Shown here in pieces: positions 41,289 to 50,938 of a stretch of 64,000 bases of DNA. The notes below the pieces were generated by a model. It saw nothing but the letters and a program-made list of their open reading frames with translations. It searched no databases and was not told the DNA's origin. This DNA comes from Leptospira johnsonii (GTDB lineage: Bacteria > Spirochaetota > Leptospiria > Leptospirales > Leptospiraceae), in NCBI RefSeq assembly GCF_003112675.1, contig NZ_BFAY01000002.1, positions 1-64,000 of the forward strand, given 5' to 3'. Numbering within the stretch: position 1 is the stretch's first letter; each line of letters begins with the position of its first letter. The position numbers and the translations under genes were made by a program.

Positions 41289-44200
41289 ATGTCCTTATTA
41301 GTGTCTCTCACTCACGAAACTTCTTACGAATATGACAGGCCTGTTGCTTTATCCCCTCATATCATTCGATTGAGGCCGGCTCCTCATTCCAGGACTAGGA
41401 TCGTTTCTTATTCTCTTTTGGTAGAACCTTCCGAACAATTTTTAAACTGGCAACAAGATCCTTTCGGGAATTACCAAGCAAGATTGGTATTTCCTAAGAA
41501 GACTGAAAAATTAAAAATACTCGTGGATCTGGTGGCGGAGATCCAAGTCATCAATCCATTCGATTTTTTCTTGGAGCCTGACGCAGAAGAAACTCCTTTT
41601 ATTTATTCGGATGCTTTAAGGAAGGAACTTCTTCCTTACTTAAGCGCCACAGATGGGAGTAACGCACTCGCTAATTATATTTCCGGCTTACGAAAAGACG
41701 GCATTCTAAAATCAAAGCGCACAGTGGACTTCTTGGTTGGCTTAAATCAAAGAGTTTACCAGGACGTTTCTTATGTGATCCGAATGGAACCAGGAGTCCA
41801 GACCTGTACGGAAACTTTGGAAAGACGATCTGGTTCTTGCAGAGACTCTGCATTTTTACTCGTTCAGATCTTAAGACATATCGGTCTCGCATCTAGATTT
41901 GTTTCCGGTTATTTGATCCAATTAAAACCAGACGAGGTTTCCCTCCATGGGCCTTCCGGAGCAAAGGAAGATTTTACCGACCTTCATGCATGGGCGGAGG
42001 TGTTCCTACCAGGAGCAGGCTGGGTGGGTTTGGACCCAACTTCCGGATTATTTGCTGGAGAAGGTCATATTCCTTTGGCGGCTGTTCCCGAACCCGGAAG
42101 CGCTTCTCCTGTATTCGGATATTCAGATCCGGCAGAGTCCAAGTTCGGATTCAGGATGGAGGTCAAAAGATTTCAGGAATCCCCCAGGGTCACTAAACCT
42201 TATTCGGATCCTACTTGGGATAGAGTATTAAAGCTTGGAAAGGATCTGGATGCTAAATGCAAAAAAAATGATATTCGCGTTTCTATCGGTGGAGAACCCA
42301 CTTTTATTTCGGATACTTCCAGGCAGGATCCTCAGTGGAACACTCTTGCAATTGGAAAAGAAAAACTAGAGTTAGGCGAAACACTTCTCACTAGGCTTCG
42401 TAAAAAATTTTCACCCGGTTCTTTGGTCCAGGTGACCCAAGGAAAATGGTATCCTGGAGAACCTTTGCCTCGCTGGTCCTTGAACGTTTTTTGGAGAAAG
42501 GACGGGGAGACATTATGGAAGAACGAAGGATTATTCTCTTCTTCTTCCGAAAAAGAAAAAAAAGATTTAGATAAGGACTTAATATCATCCGAGAGTTTCG
42601 GAGAAGAAGTTTGTAAAACCTTAGGAATTTCTCCCAAACATATGGTCCCTTTGTACGAGGACGGTTTTTATTATTTATGGAAAGAAGGGCAACTTCCCGA
42701 ATGGAAGGATCCTAAGAGCCAGGATTTTAATTCGGAGGATTTTTCTTTCGAAGCCTTAGAGAGGAAGAAGGTTCTCTCCTTGATGGATCGAGACTTCAAG
42801 ATCAAAAAAGCGATCGCAATTCCATTACAATTTAATTATACAAAATCGGAATGGGAAAGTTCTGAGTGGAAATATAAAAGAGAAAGATTATATTTGATGC
42901 CGGGAGACAGTCCCGCCGGTTTTAGGTTGCCTTTTTCTTCGATCTCGGAGAATTTCCGGCCGAATGCGATTCTTACGGATCTATCCAAGAGTAAAAAATT
43001 ACGCTCTCGAAAGGATCTGGATTCTATTTTAACTAAAAGATCTTCTAAAGAACCAAAATTTTTTCCGGAAGGAAAAGATCTTCCGATCCGTACTACTTTG
43101 GTCATTGAGCCGAGACTTGGTTCTATTCATGTATTCCTGCCTCCTGTCGAAGGATTGGAACCTTGGTTGGATCTGATCTCTTCTTTGGAATTTGCTTCCG
43201 AAAAGTCAGGAGTACAGATCGTTTTAGAAGGTTATGAACCTCCTTCCGATGCAAGGTTAGGTCTATTTCGGATAACGCCAGATCCGGGAGTATTAGAAGT
43301 AAATTTACATCCTTCTTCTAATTTCAAAGAGCTGGAAGAGAAGACCCGTATCTTATATGAAGAAGCAAAGGATCTAGGCTTAAGTGCGGAAAAATTCCAG
43401 GTCGATGGAAGACATACAGGAACTGGAGGTGGAAATCATATCACTGTAGGTGCCATGTCTCCGGAAGACAGTCCATTCTTGCGAAGACCCGACCTTCTTC
43501 GCAGTTTGGTAAGTTATTGGCAGCATCATCCTTCTCTTTCTTATCTTTTTTCCGGTCTGTTTATCGGCCCTACCTCCCAGGCTCCGAGGTTGGACGAGGG
43601 TAGGGATGAAATATTATACGAATATGAATTAGCTTCTTCTCAATTAGATAAAATTAAAGAACCAAATCCTTGGCTTGTGGACCGTCTTTTCCGGAACCTG
43701 CTTGTGGACCTAACTGGGAATACTCATAGAGCAGAAATTTCTATAGACAAACTGTATCCACCGTCCGGGCCTCGTTTGGGTCTTGTGGAACTAAGAGGAT
43801 TTGAAATGCCTCCTCATTATAAGATGAGCGTGGTGCAACAACTCTTGGTCTTATCTTTACTCTGCAGATTTTGGGAAAAACCGTATGTAAAGTCCCCTAT
43901 CCATTGGGGAACGGAGCTGCATGATCGTTTTCTTCTTCCTCATTATGTTTGGAGCGATTTTAAGGATGTTCTGAAAGATCTAAAAGATCATGGATTTGCA
44001 TTCCAAGAAGAGGAGTTCCTACCATTTTTCGAATTTCGTTTTCCTGTGTATGGCAAAACACAAAGAGAAGAAGTATTCTTAGAACTTAGAATGGCATTAG
44101 AGCCTTGGAATGTTCTCGGTGAAGAGTCGTCTTCTTTCGGAACTTCCAGATCAGTGGACTCTGCATTAGAAAGATTGCAAGTAAAGGTAGAAGGTTGGAG

Positions 44201-44576
44201 CGATCGTTATCTTCTCAGCTGCAATGGCTACGAGGTTCCTCTCAAAGGCACCGGCAGAAAAGGAGAAGCTGTTTCCGGAATTCGTTTCAAGGCTTGGAAT
44301 CCTGTATTCACTCTACATCCGAATCTTCCGGTCCATACTCCCTTGGTGTTTGATGTTTGGGACAGTTGGTCTTCTCGTCCCTTAGGTGGTTGTCGTTATT
44401 ATGTTTCTCATCCAGGCGGAAGAGCATACGATACATTCCCCGTAAATTCATATGAAGCCGAGTCCCGCAGGATCTCCAGATTTTTAGCGGATGGTCATTC
44501 TGCCCTAGATGGTTCCGAGCCAAAACGATTGAAACAATCGAGCGGTTATACAATGGACCTTCGTTGGATTGAATAA
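41289..44576 (+). CDS. Large transglutaminase-DUF2126 protein
   Basis: The ~1095-residue protein has an N-terminal beta domain (SLTHETSYEYDRPVALSPHIIRLRPAP), a transglutaminase core with Cys (RSGSCRDSAFLLVQ), His (DLHAWAEVFLP) and Asp (WVGLDPTSG), and a ~700-residue DUF2126 part (DIRVSIGGEPTFIS, DGRHTGTGGGNHITVG, GNTHRAEISIDKLYPPSGPR, LVELRGFEMPPHYKMS). The last resembles glutamine-synthetase/gamma-GCS-like enzymes, so a second ligase activity is possible. The ATG at 41289 was used, two bases after the alpha-E stop. It ends the first ATP-grasp/alpha-E/transglutaminase set. Confidence 0.92.
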   Translation: MSLLVSLTHETSYEYDRPVALSPHIIRLRPAPHSRTRIVSYSLLVEPSEQFLNWQQDPFGNYQARLVFPKKTEKLKILVDLVAEIQVINPFDFFLEPDAEETPFIYSDALRKELLPYLSATDGSNALANYISGLRKDGILKSKRTVDFLVGLNQRVYQDVSYVIRMEPGVQTCTETLERRSGSCRDSAFLLVQILRHIGLASRFVSGYLIQLKPDEVSLHGPSGAKEDFTDLHAWAEVFLPGAGWVGLDPTSGLFAGEGHIPLAAVPEPGSASPVFGYSDPAESKFGFRMEVKRFQESPRVTKPYSDPTWDRVLKLGKDLDAKCKKNDIRVSIGGEPTFISDTSRQDPQWNTLAIGKEKLELGETLLTRLRKKFSPGSLVQVTQGKWYPGEPLPRWSLNVFWRKDGETLWKNEGLFSSSSEKEKKDLDKDLISSESFGEEVCKTLGISPKHMVPLYEDGFYYLWKEGQLPEWKDPKSQDFNSEDFSFEALERKKVLSLMDRDFKIKKAIAIPLQFNYTKSEWESSEWKYKRERLYLMPGDSPAGFRLPFSSISENFRPNAILTDLSKSKKLRSRKDLDSILTKRSSKEPKFFPEGKDLPIRTTLVIEPRLGSIHVFLPPVEGLEPWLDLISSLEFASEKSGVQIVLEGYEPPSDARLGLFRITPDPGVLEVNLHPSSNFKELEEKTRILYEEAKDLGLSAEKFQVDGRHTGTGGGNHITVGAMSPEDSPFLRRPDLLRSLVSYWQHHPSLSYLFSGLFIGPTSQAPRLDEGRDEILYEYELASSQLDKIKEPNPWLVDRLFRNLLVDLTGNTHRAEISIDKLYPPSGPRLGLVELRGFEMPPHYKMSVVQQLLVLSLLCRFWEKPYVKSPIHWGTELHDRFLLPHYVWSDFKDVLKDLKDHGFAFQEEEFLPFFEFRFPVYGKTQREEVFLELRMALEPWNVLGEESSSFGTSRSVDSALERLQVKVEGWSDRYLLSCNGYEVPLKGTGRKGEAVSGIRFKAWNPVFTLHPNLPVHTPLVFDVWDSWSSRPLGGCRYYVSHPGGRAYDTFPVNSYEAESRRISRFLADGHSALDGSEPKRLKQSSGYTMDLRWIE

Positions 44577-44601
44577 GTTAATATTTATCAAGCTTAGTTT
44601 G

Positions 44602-44616
44602 TGAGATCTAATCTCA
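44602..44616. promoter_or_regulatory. 15-bp inverted repeat upstream of the imelysin gene
   Basis: TGAGAT and ATCTCA flank CTA. The 7-1-7 layout is Fur/PerR-like, though it differs from the Fur-family TGAnAATnATTnTCA pattern at three positions. It lies 72 bp before the start of an iron-uptake-like pair, so an iron-responsive operator is plausible but not shown. Confidence 0.35.
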
Positions 44617-44687
44617 AAAACAGTTGCCTCCAGTTCTAGAAAAATAATTCTGATTCTCAAGATAAAGAACCCAGTTTCGAGGGAACT

Positions 44688-45968
44688 ATGCGACAAAACA
44701 ATTCTGTTCAAAGCAGACGATTCGGCAGGTTTTTCAGGATCAAAAAGACTATCCTTGCTGCTTGGATCATTCTAAGTATTTTCTTACTTTCCATTCTTAT
44801 TTCCTGCTCTCATAAAAACTCCGCATCCGGTGCGGCAAATACGAATGGATATCTCTACCAGATGTTCAATTCATTCGATCCTAGATCTCTTTTGCAGAAT
44901 TTAGGAAATAATATTATTCCTCCTCTTTTTACGAATTTAGAAACGAGTAGGCTTGCACTTGTAAATGCAACAAATGATCTTTGTGTCACTGATTCTTTAG
45001 CTGCTGCGCAGGCGGCATGGATCGCGCATAAATCCGATCTGAAAAAAGTAGAACCTTTTCGTTTCGGATCTACTCTTGCTTACTTTTCTAGAATGGATCC
45101 CTTCCTGATCAATTATCTAACCGTGTCTCCACCTAGCACAACGGAAGGGTTGGATGTTTTGGATTCATTTACCGTCGGTGATCTTTCCGATGCACAACAA
45201 GCTATAGGCCAAATGAAAAATATGGAGAAGGGGATCAGTGCAATAGAGTATCTTCTTTTCAGTAGACCTGGAGTGAATAGAGGGACTGCTCCAAGTTGTT
45301 CCGATTTTCCGTCCGCTCCGGACGGGAAGGCCGCTCTTTTGAGAGCATTAGTTTTAGAATATAGTGGGCATGTGCAGAATGTTACGACTGCCTGGGACGT
45401 GAGCGGAACAAATCCTTTAGGCACACAGCTCGCAACTGCCGGGAACGGAACTTCTGCTACTTTTCCAAGTTCGGATGCCGCGTTAGACGCTGTTTTTGCG
45501 GGAGCTGTCCAACTTTTAACGATCATGAAAGATGGAAAACTGGAAATTCCTGCGGGGCTTTCCGGAGGAGGGAACGGTTCTTCTCCCAAGTCGGACCGTG
45601 CAGAGTCCAGATTTTCAGGACAATCTTTCCAGAACTTAATAGATAATTTTACTATTTTTAAAGCGATCTATACAGGGAACGGAACCGGTACAGGGCTTTC
45701 CGATTATGTAAAATTCTATAGTCCTGAATTAGACGAAGAAATTAAAGGTGAGATGGCAGAACTAGAAGAACATCTAGGAGATATAACTCCTTCTCTTTCG
45801 CCTTCCGATCCTTCCACTGCTTGGGGAAGTTCCAATGCTGCGAATTTTACCGCGATCAAGTCGAGCATTGAAGAGTTAGGTGAATTATTGACAATTTTGA
45901 ATACCGAGTTAGCCGCTCTTACCGGCTCAAGTCCGATTTCAGGTGGACCAGGAGGGGACGGAGATTGA
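44688..45968 (+). CDS. Imelysin-like lipoprotein
   Basis: The 426-residue product has a hydrophobic leader (LAAWIILSIFLLSILISC) with the lipid-carrying Cys near 40. The mature part is helix-rich and follows the imelysin/ICMP family: an N-terminal W-rich helix (AAQAAWIAHKSDLKKVEPFRFG), then a central GISAIEYLLF at 182-191. The family motif there is usually GxHxxE; this copy has Ser184 in place of His, with Glu187 kept. The C-terminal helices repeat the fold (VFAGAVQLLTIMKDGKLEIPAG). Members are iron-regulated envelope proteins. It overlaps the TonB receptor gene by one base. Confidence 0.75.
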   Translation: MRQNNSVQSRRFGRFFRIKKTILAAWIILSIFLLSILISCSHKNSASGAANTNGYLYQMFNSFDPRSLLQNLGNNIIPPLFTNLETSRLALVNATNDLCVTDSLAAAQAAWIAHKSDLKKVEPFRFGSTLAYFSRMDPFLINYLTVSPPSTTEGLDVLDSFTVGDLSDAQQAIGQMKNMEKGISAIEYLLFSRPGVNRGTAPSCSDFPSAPDGKAALLRALVLEYSGHVQNVTTAWDVSGTNPLGTQLATAGNGTSATFPSSDAALDAVFAGAVQLLTIMKDGKLEIPAGLSGGGNGSSPKSDRAESRFSGQSFQNLIDNFTIFKAIYTGNGTGTGLSDYVKFYSPELDEEIKGEMAELEEHLGDITPSLSPSDPSTAWGSSNAANFTAIKSSIEELGELLTILNTELAALTGSSPISGGPGGDGD

Positions 45969-48388
45969 TGTTCCGAAAACGATTCCGTTCTTCTCTTATT
46001 TTAAGTATTTTCATTTTTTCTAATTCTTTTCTTTTCTCCCAGCCTAACGGAAATGCAGGGACGAACGGGACTTCTTCACAAGCTGAGCAAGAAGATCCTT
46101 CTAAAAAAGAAGAGTCCAAACAAGAGGAATCGATCGCAGAAAAGAAAAGAAGATTTTTAGAAAGCGGTCAGATCAACGTGATCGGCGCTAAAGATGATGA
46201 TATCAAAAAGATCCCCGGCTCTGCGAATGTGATCGGTAAAAAGGTCTTAAAAGAAACAAATCCTATCGATTCCATGGAAGCTTTGCGAAGAGTTCCTGGT
46301 GCTACGATCCGTTATCAAGATGCAGTGGGTCTTACTCCGAATATCGCATTCAGAGGTGTGAGTAATGAAGAATCCAGAAAAACTTTGATCTTAGAAGACG
46401 GAGTTTTCACTTCTTTGAGCCCTTACGGACAACCCGAAAGTTATTTTGTGCCTCATATTGATCGGATGGAAAGGGTAGAAGTTGTAAAAGGTTCCGGCTC
46501 CATTCTTTTTGGACCAACAACTCTAGGCGGTATTGTCAACTATGTGACCCGTAAACCTCCCGAAAAACCTACTTTTAGTGCAAAGGTGATCGGAGGAACG
46601 AACGGTTATGCTTCCAGTCTTTTGCAATACGGTGGAACTAACCAAACTACGAATACTGGTTATGATATTTCTTATATGCGTAACCAAGGAAACGGTTTTA
46701 GAGATTACCAAGGTTTTAGAGTAAACGATCTGAACCTGAAGTTGATCCAGAAATTGGGAGAGAAGGATTCTGTTTTTCTAAAATACCAATCCTACCAGCA
46801 AGAGGCGCAGTCAACGTATTTGGGACTGACCCAAGGTTTGTATTGGAGAAATCCCCGGATCAATCCTGCTAGATACGACCAAAAGTCGATCGAGAGACAA
46901 GCTGCAGTTATAGGTCACGATCATACTTTTAATGAAAATTGGAAGATGATCACAAGAGCATACTGGACCAATGTAGGCTTCCTATTTCGTCAGGAATCTT
47001 ATTCTCATAATAATATGACCGAATTCGGTTTTCCCGCAAGACCTCCTGAAAATGCAGTCGGCGTCTATGCTCCGGATATTATAGGAAACCAGCCTGGAGA
47101 TGTGATTTACATGTTAAATTCCACTCCAAACAGACATTCTTTCTTTAAGACCGGCGGTTTGGAAACTAAGGTAGAAGGTAAATTTAATACATTCGGTTTG
47201 GATCATGAGATCGCTTTTGGGGCGAGAATGCATTATGAATCCGTAAATGCTGCGAATAATGTATTTCCTTATCCGACTCTTACAAAAGGACTTACCACAC
47301 AGCAGCAGAATCGTAACGCTAGAGCTTATGCCTTGTACGTCCAAGATTCAATTAAGGTTACCGACAAGTTTAAGGTGATCCCTGGAGTTCGTTACGAACA
47401 TATCTTCCAAGGAGTATATACTCATAGAAGGCTTGCGACAGCGGATGACGTGACCAAGGGATATGCGAATACAGTCGGTCAATCCATCTTAGTAAATGAT
47501 GCAAACGAGACTTATACAAAAGTAGTTCTGCCGGGAATCGGTCTTACATTTGATATTACGGAGAAGTTTATCTGGTTCGCGGGAGCTCACACCGCATTCT
47601 CTCCTCCTACATTCTCTACCGTTCAAAATCCTGCATTGGGTTTAGGTTATAAACTCAGCGCGGAAAGATCAAATAACTACGAGACAGGATTTAGAGGAAA
47701 TATCACTCGCTACTTCTATACTCAGATCAGTACATACGCATTATATTTTTCGAATCAGATCGTGAACACGAACGAAGCAGGCTCCGGACTAGGAGCAGTT
47801 CCGATCAATGCAGGAAGATCCGTTAACAGGGGTGTGGAAAGTAATTTCGTTTTCGATTTCGGAAAATTTGCAGAGTCCAGATGGGAGATCCCTCTGGAAT
47901 TTACTTATTCTTATACAAAGGCAATCTCTACTACTTACGTTCCAGTGGGCACGATACAAAATGCAGACGGTACAGTGAGTGTCACGAACCAACCTTTGTA
48001 TGCGATCAACTCCACAGGGAATCTGATCAAGGTAAACACAAACGGAAATTATCTGCCTTACGTTCCTATGAATGTTTTTATTGGTGCGATCGGAGTGAAA
48101 AGCCCATCAGGATTCTATGCGAGAGTAGAATATCAGTATTTTGACAAACAATATTCCGATCTGCAGAATACCAAAAACCAAAGTACCGATGGAAGCCAAG
48201 GTGTGGTTCCCGCTTACGGAATTTGGAATGCCGACTTCGGATACGAGGCTCCCGGAGGAAGATGGTCTATTTTCGTGAATGGAAAAAATTTAGAAGATAG
48301 AGTCTATATTTCCGGAAGACTTCCTGTGGGGATCCAACAAGGACCGTACAGACAAATCAATATCGGAGCTACTTTAAAGCTGGATTAA
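45968..48388 (+). CDS. TonB-dependent outer-membrane receptor, FecA-like
   Basis: The 806-residue protein has a signal peptide (LILSIFIFSNSFLFSQ), an N-terminal low-complexity acidic/Lys linker, and a plug domain: NPIDSMEALRRVPGATIRYQD, AFRGVSNEESRKTLILEDGV, RMERVEVVKGSGSILFGPTTLGGIVNYVTRKPP. A beta-barrel of about 600 residues follows, ending in a short strand with the terminal aromatic pattern (QINIGATLKLD). It should import an iron chelate, such as ferric citrate, or another ligand. The ATG at 45968 sits on the imelysin stop (TGATG). The next gene, in the second ATP-grasp set, begins 33 bp later. Confidence 0.93.
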   Translation: MFRKRFRSSLILSIFIFSNSFLFSQPNGNAGTNGTSSQAEQEDPSKKEESKQEESIAEKKRRFLESGQINVIGAKDDDIKKIPGSANVIGKKVLKETNPIDSMEALRRVPGATIRYQDAVGLTPNIAFRGVSNEESRKTLILEDGVFTSLSPYGQPESYFVPHIDRMERVEVVKGSGSILFGPTTLGGIVNYVTRKPPEKPTFSAKVIGGTNGYASSLLQYGGTNQTTNTGYDISYMRNQGNGFRDYQGFRVNDLNLKLIQKLGEKDSVFLKYQSYQQEAQSTYLGLTQGLYWRNPRINPARYDQKSIERQAAVIGHDHTFNENWKMITRAYWTNVGFLFRQESYSHNNMTEFGFPARPPENAVGVYAPDIIGNQPGDVIYMLNSTPNRHSFFKTGGLETKVEGKFNTFGLDHEIAFGARMHYESVNAANNVFPYPTLTKGLTTQQQNRNARAYALYVQDSIKVTDKFKVIPGVRYEHIFQGVYTHRRLATADDVTKGYANTVGQSILVNDANETYTKVVLPGIGLTFDITEKFIWFAGAHTAFSPPTFSTVQNPALGLGYKLSAERSNNYETGFRGNITRYFYTQISTYALYFSNQIVNTNEAGSGLGAVPINAGRSVNRGVESNFVFDFGKFAESRWEIPLEFTYSYTKAISTTYVPVGTIQNADGTVSVTNQPLYAINSTGNLIKVNTNGNYLPYVPMNVFIGAIGVKSPSGFYARVEYQYFDKQYSDLQNTKNQSTDGSQGVVPAYGIWNADFGYEAPGGRWSIFVNGKNLEDRVYISGRLPVGIQQGPYRQINIGATLKLD

Positions 48389-48407
48389 AATCGGACGGGG
48401 GGTGAAA

Positions 48408-48425
48408 ATGTCTCTCGGAAGATGA
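48408..48425 (+). CDS. Possible five-codon leader ORF before the fused ATP-grasp gene
   Basis: ATG at 48408, preceded by GGGGGGTGA, starts a five-residue reading frame (MSLGR) whose TGA stop overlaps the next ATG at 48422. It would couple translation of the fused ATP-grasp gene, whose own upstream sequence has only GGAAG directly touching the ATG. It is too short to trust without data. Confidence 0.25.
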   Translation: MSLGR

Positions 48426-50938
48426 ATCAGAGAACTTCCCAGGCCGCCAATCTACTCTCTGGATATAAACCCGCCTCGGGAGTCTATGACGAGCTATGCC
48501 TCCCCGACGGAAAATCCAGGGATAAATACGAATTTTTACTTCGCACTTTAAATCATCTAGGCGGAGCAGAATTAAGAAGACGCAAAGAAGATAGTCTCCG
48601 TATCCTAAAGGAAAGCGGAGTGACGTATAATGTCTATGGAGATGAAAGAGAAAGGGTCTGGGGACTGGATCTATTTCCTCTTCTCATGGACAGCAAAGAA
48701 TGGGACGGGATCGAGAGAGGTCTTGCCCAAAGATCCGAACTACTTAACGAAATTCTAAAAGATGTTTACGGTCCTAAAAGATCCTTATACGAAAAAAAAA
48801 TCCCTCACGAAGTCCTATTCCAGTCAGGCGGATTTTTAAGAGCCTGTGCTCCTGTTTATGATTTTACAAATTTCCGTTTAGCATTCTTAGCCACGGATAT
48901 CAGTAGGGACGGGCAAGGGAATTTTTATGTGATAGGAGATAGAGTCCAGGCTCCCTCCGGTTCAGGATACGCTTTAGAAAATCGTATCGTTCTTTCTCGT
49001 ATTTTTCCTTCTCTCTATCGCGATTCTCAAGTGCATAGAGTTGCTTTATATTTCAGAGCATTAAGAAAAACGTTAAATTCATTTTCTTCTAATAGAGATA
49101 GGGAACCTCTCACAATTCTTCTTACCCCCGGGCCGGGAAATGAAACCTATTTCGAGCATGCGTATCTTGCCGGTTACCTAGGATATATTTTGGCCCAAGC
49201 AGAGGACCTGACTGTTAGGGACAATAAGGTCTTTCTAAAAACGATCGAAGGTCTACAACAAGTGGATGTAATCTTTCGTCGGGTGGACGATTGGTACATG
49301 GATCCTCTCGAGTTAAAGGGAGATTCTCTTTTGGGAGTTCCGGGTATCTTGGGTGCTGTGAGGGCGGGAAATGTCACTGTGGCAAATCCAATCGGTTCCG
49401 GATTTTTGGAGAATCGAGCGATCCACGCTTATCTTCCTAACCTATGTAAGTTTTATTTGGGTGAGGACCTGATCCTTCCGAATGTTCCTACTCTCTGGAT
49501 GGGGGACGAAAATTCCCGGAAAGAAGTATTTTCCAATCCTCATAAGTATGCGATCAAACCCGCTATTCGTTCTCCTTTGGATCCTTCTGTTTTCCTTTCT
49601 ACTTTAAAAGATAAGGAAATGTTCGAACTGAGAACCAAGGTAGAAACAAGGCCGGAACGTTATGTGGCACAAGAAATACTGGCCGGTTCCACCTGTCCTA
49701 TTTTTTCAGGAGATTCGGAAGAACTTCTGATCGGTAAGTCTGTTTTAAGGACTTTTACCTGTCTTTCTGAGAACGGGTATACATGTATGCCTGGTGGACT
49801 CGTGAGGGTTTCTCCTAAAGCGGACGAACTGATTATCACGAACCAAAGAGGAGCTATTTCCAAAGATCTTTGGATCTTAGCTTCGGAAGAGAAGAAGGAG
49901 TTCAGTCTTCTTCCAGGACAGATCGGAAGGATACCGATCAAAAGAAAGGGCTCCGGAATTCCAAGTAGGGTCGCGGACAATATGTTCTGGATGGGACGTT
50001 ATGCGGAACGTGCCGAGAATATGTCCAGACTTCTCAGAGAAACTGTTCACAAGATCTTGGAAGCGGAAGAGTCCTATGAGAAGGACCAATTCTCTATGCT
50101 ACTCGGTATCTTGGACCAACTCTCAGGATACAGCCTTGGGTTTTTCGAAACAAACGGATTGGATTCTTTGGATTCCATCCGAGAGAAGATATTCCAATTG
50201 GCGACTTCCCCATATTCTTCCGGAAGTATCCGCCACGATCTGAACTTTTTTGTGGGAACTACAAAGGCGGTTCGGGACAGGATTTCCGACGATACACGTT
50301 ATTTGATTTCCAGGTTAGAATCCGAGGCTCCGAGAAATTCCAGTTACGACGAAGTGTTGGAATACCTACAAAAACTTGTGAACCTGTTTGCGTCTCTCTC
50401 CGGACTTGCAAATGAAAGTATGAGCCGTGAGACCGGATACTTCTTCTTGGATATGGGAAAAAGATTAGAGAGGTCTCAGTTCTTAACCAAGCTGATACTC
50501 GCTACGATGGAAAGAGCTTCTTTATATAATAAAAGTATGTTCGAAAGTCTTTTGAATGTGAACGATATACGTATCACTTACAGAAGACGTTATAAGTATA
50601 GAATAGAAGCTGAATCAGTCGTGGACATTCTGATCTTCGACGAAAGTAATCCTCGCTCGCTTGCTTTCCAATTGGAGAGATTAAGAGAGAATACATTGTT
50701 CTCATTCACCGGAAAGGACGAAGAAATTTCGGAAGAGATCCAAAGGCTTAGAGATGTTTTAGTCCGATTCGGTGAAGAAGATGCAAAACGTATTTTCGAA
50801 TATGCGGATCCTGCTGGAGGACTCCGCAGATGGTTAGAAGATATTCTGGCCCAATTAAAATCCGTCTCCGATGCGGTCGCCACTAAATACTTCCGCTATG
50901 TGGAAAACCAAGTCAGATTGGGAGGACCTTATGGCTGA
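48422..50938 (+). CDS. Fused circularly permuted ATP-grasp / alpha-E protein
   Basis: The 838-residue protein joins the two functions that are separate genes at 38834 and 40342. Residues ~1-500 match the permuted ATP-grasp (YNVYGDERERVWGLDLFPLL, VQAPSGSGYALENR, LLTPGPGNETYFEHAYLAGYLG, YTCMPGGLVRVSP). Residues ~520-838 match alpha-E (IPSRVADNMFWMGRYAERAENMSRLLRE). At the place where the 38834 copy has the Gly-rich loop GAGGYGM, this one has KPAIRSPLDPSVF (379-391), without glycines. ATP binding may be lost, or changed. It is followed with 8-bp overlap by the second transglutaminase gene. Confidence 0.9.
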   Translation: MNQRTSQAANLLSGYKPASGVYDELCLPDGKSRDKYEFLLRTLNHLGGAELRRRKEDSLRILKESGVTYNVYGDERERVWGLDLFPLLMDSKEWDGIERGLAQRSELLNEILKDVYGPKRSLYEKKIPHEVLFQSGGFLRACAPVYDFTNFRLAFLATDISRDGQGNFYVIGDRVQAPSGSGYALENRIVLSRIFPSLYRDSQVHRVALYFRALRKTLNSFSSNRDREPLTILLTPGPGNETYFEHAYLAGYLGYILAQAEDLTVRDNKVFLKTIEGLQQVDVIFRRVDDWYMDPLELKGDSLLGVPGILGAVRAGNVTVANPIGSGFLENRAIHAYLPNLCKFYLGEDLILPNVPTLWMGDENSRKEVFSNPHKYAIKPAIRSPLDPSVFLSTLKDKEMFELRTKVETRPERYVAQEILAGSTCPIFSGDSEELLIGKSVLRTFTCLSENGYTCMPGGLVRVSPKADELIITNQRGAISKDLWILASEEKKEFSLLPGQIGRIPIKRKGSGIPSRVADNMFWMGRYAERAENMSRLLRETVHKILEAEESYEKDQFSMLLGILDQLSGYSLGFFETNGLDSLDSIREKIFQLATSPYSSGSIRHDLNFFVGTTKAVRDRISDDTRYLISRLESEAPRNSSYDEVLEYLQKLVNLFASLSGLANESMSRETGYFFLDMGKRLERSQFLTKLILATMERASLYNKSMFESLLNVNDIRITYRRRYKYRIEAESVVDILIFDESNPRSLAFQLERLRENTLFSFTGKDEEISEEIQRLRDVLVRFGEEDAKRIFEYADPAGGLRRWLEDILAQLKSVSDAVATKYFRYVENQVRLGGPYG

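Noticed and set aside
41947..42231. Plus-strand ORF of 94 codons inside the transglutaminase gene
   Set aside because: It is in another frame of a strongly supported coding region, with no sign of independent translation.
44602..44616. Confident Fur box
   Set aside because: The repeat has Fur-like spacing but three differences from the 7-1-7 pattern, so it is listed only as a possible operator.
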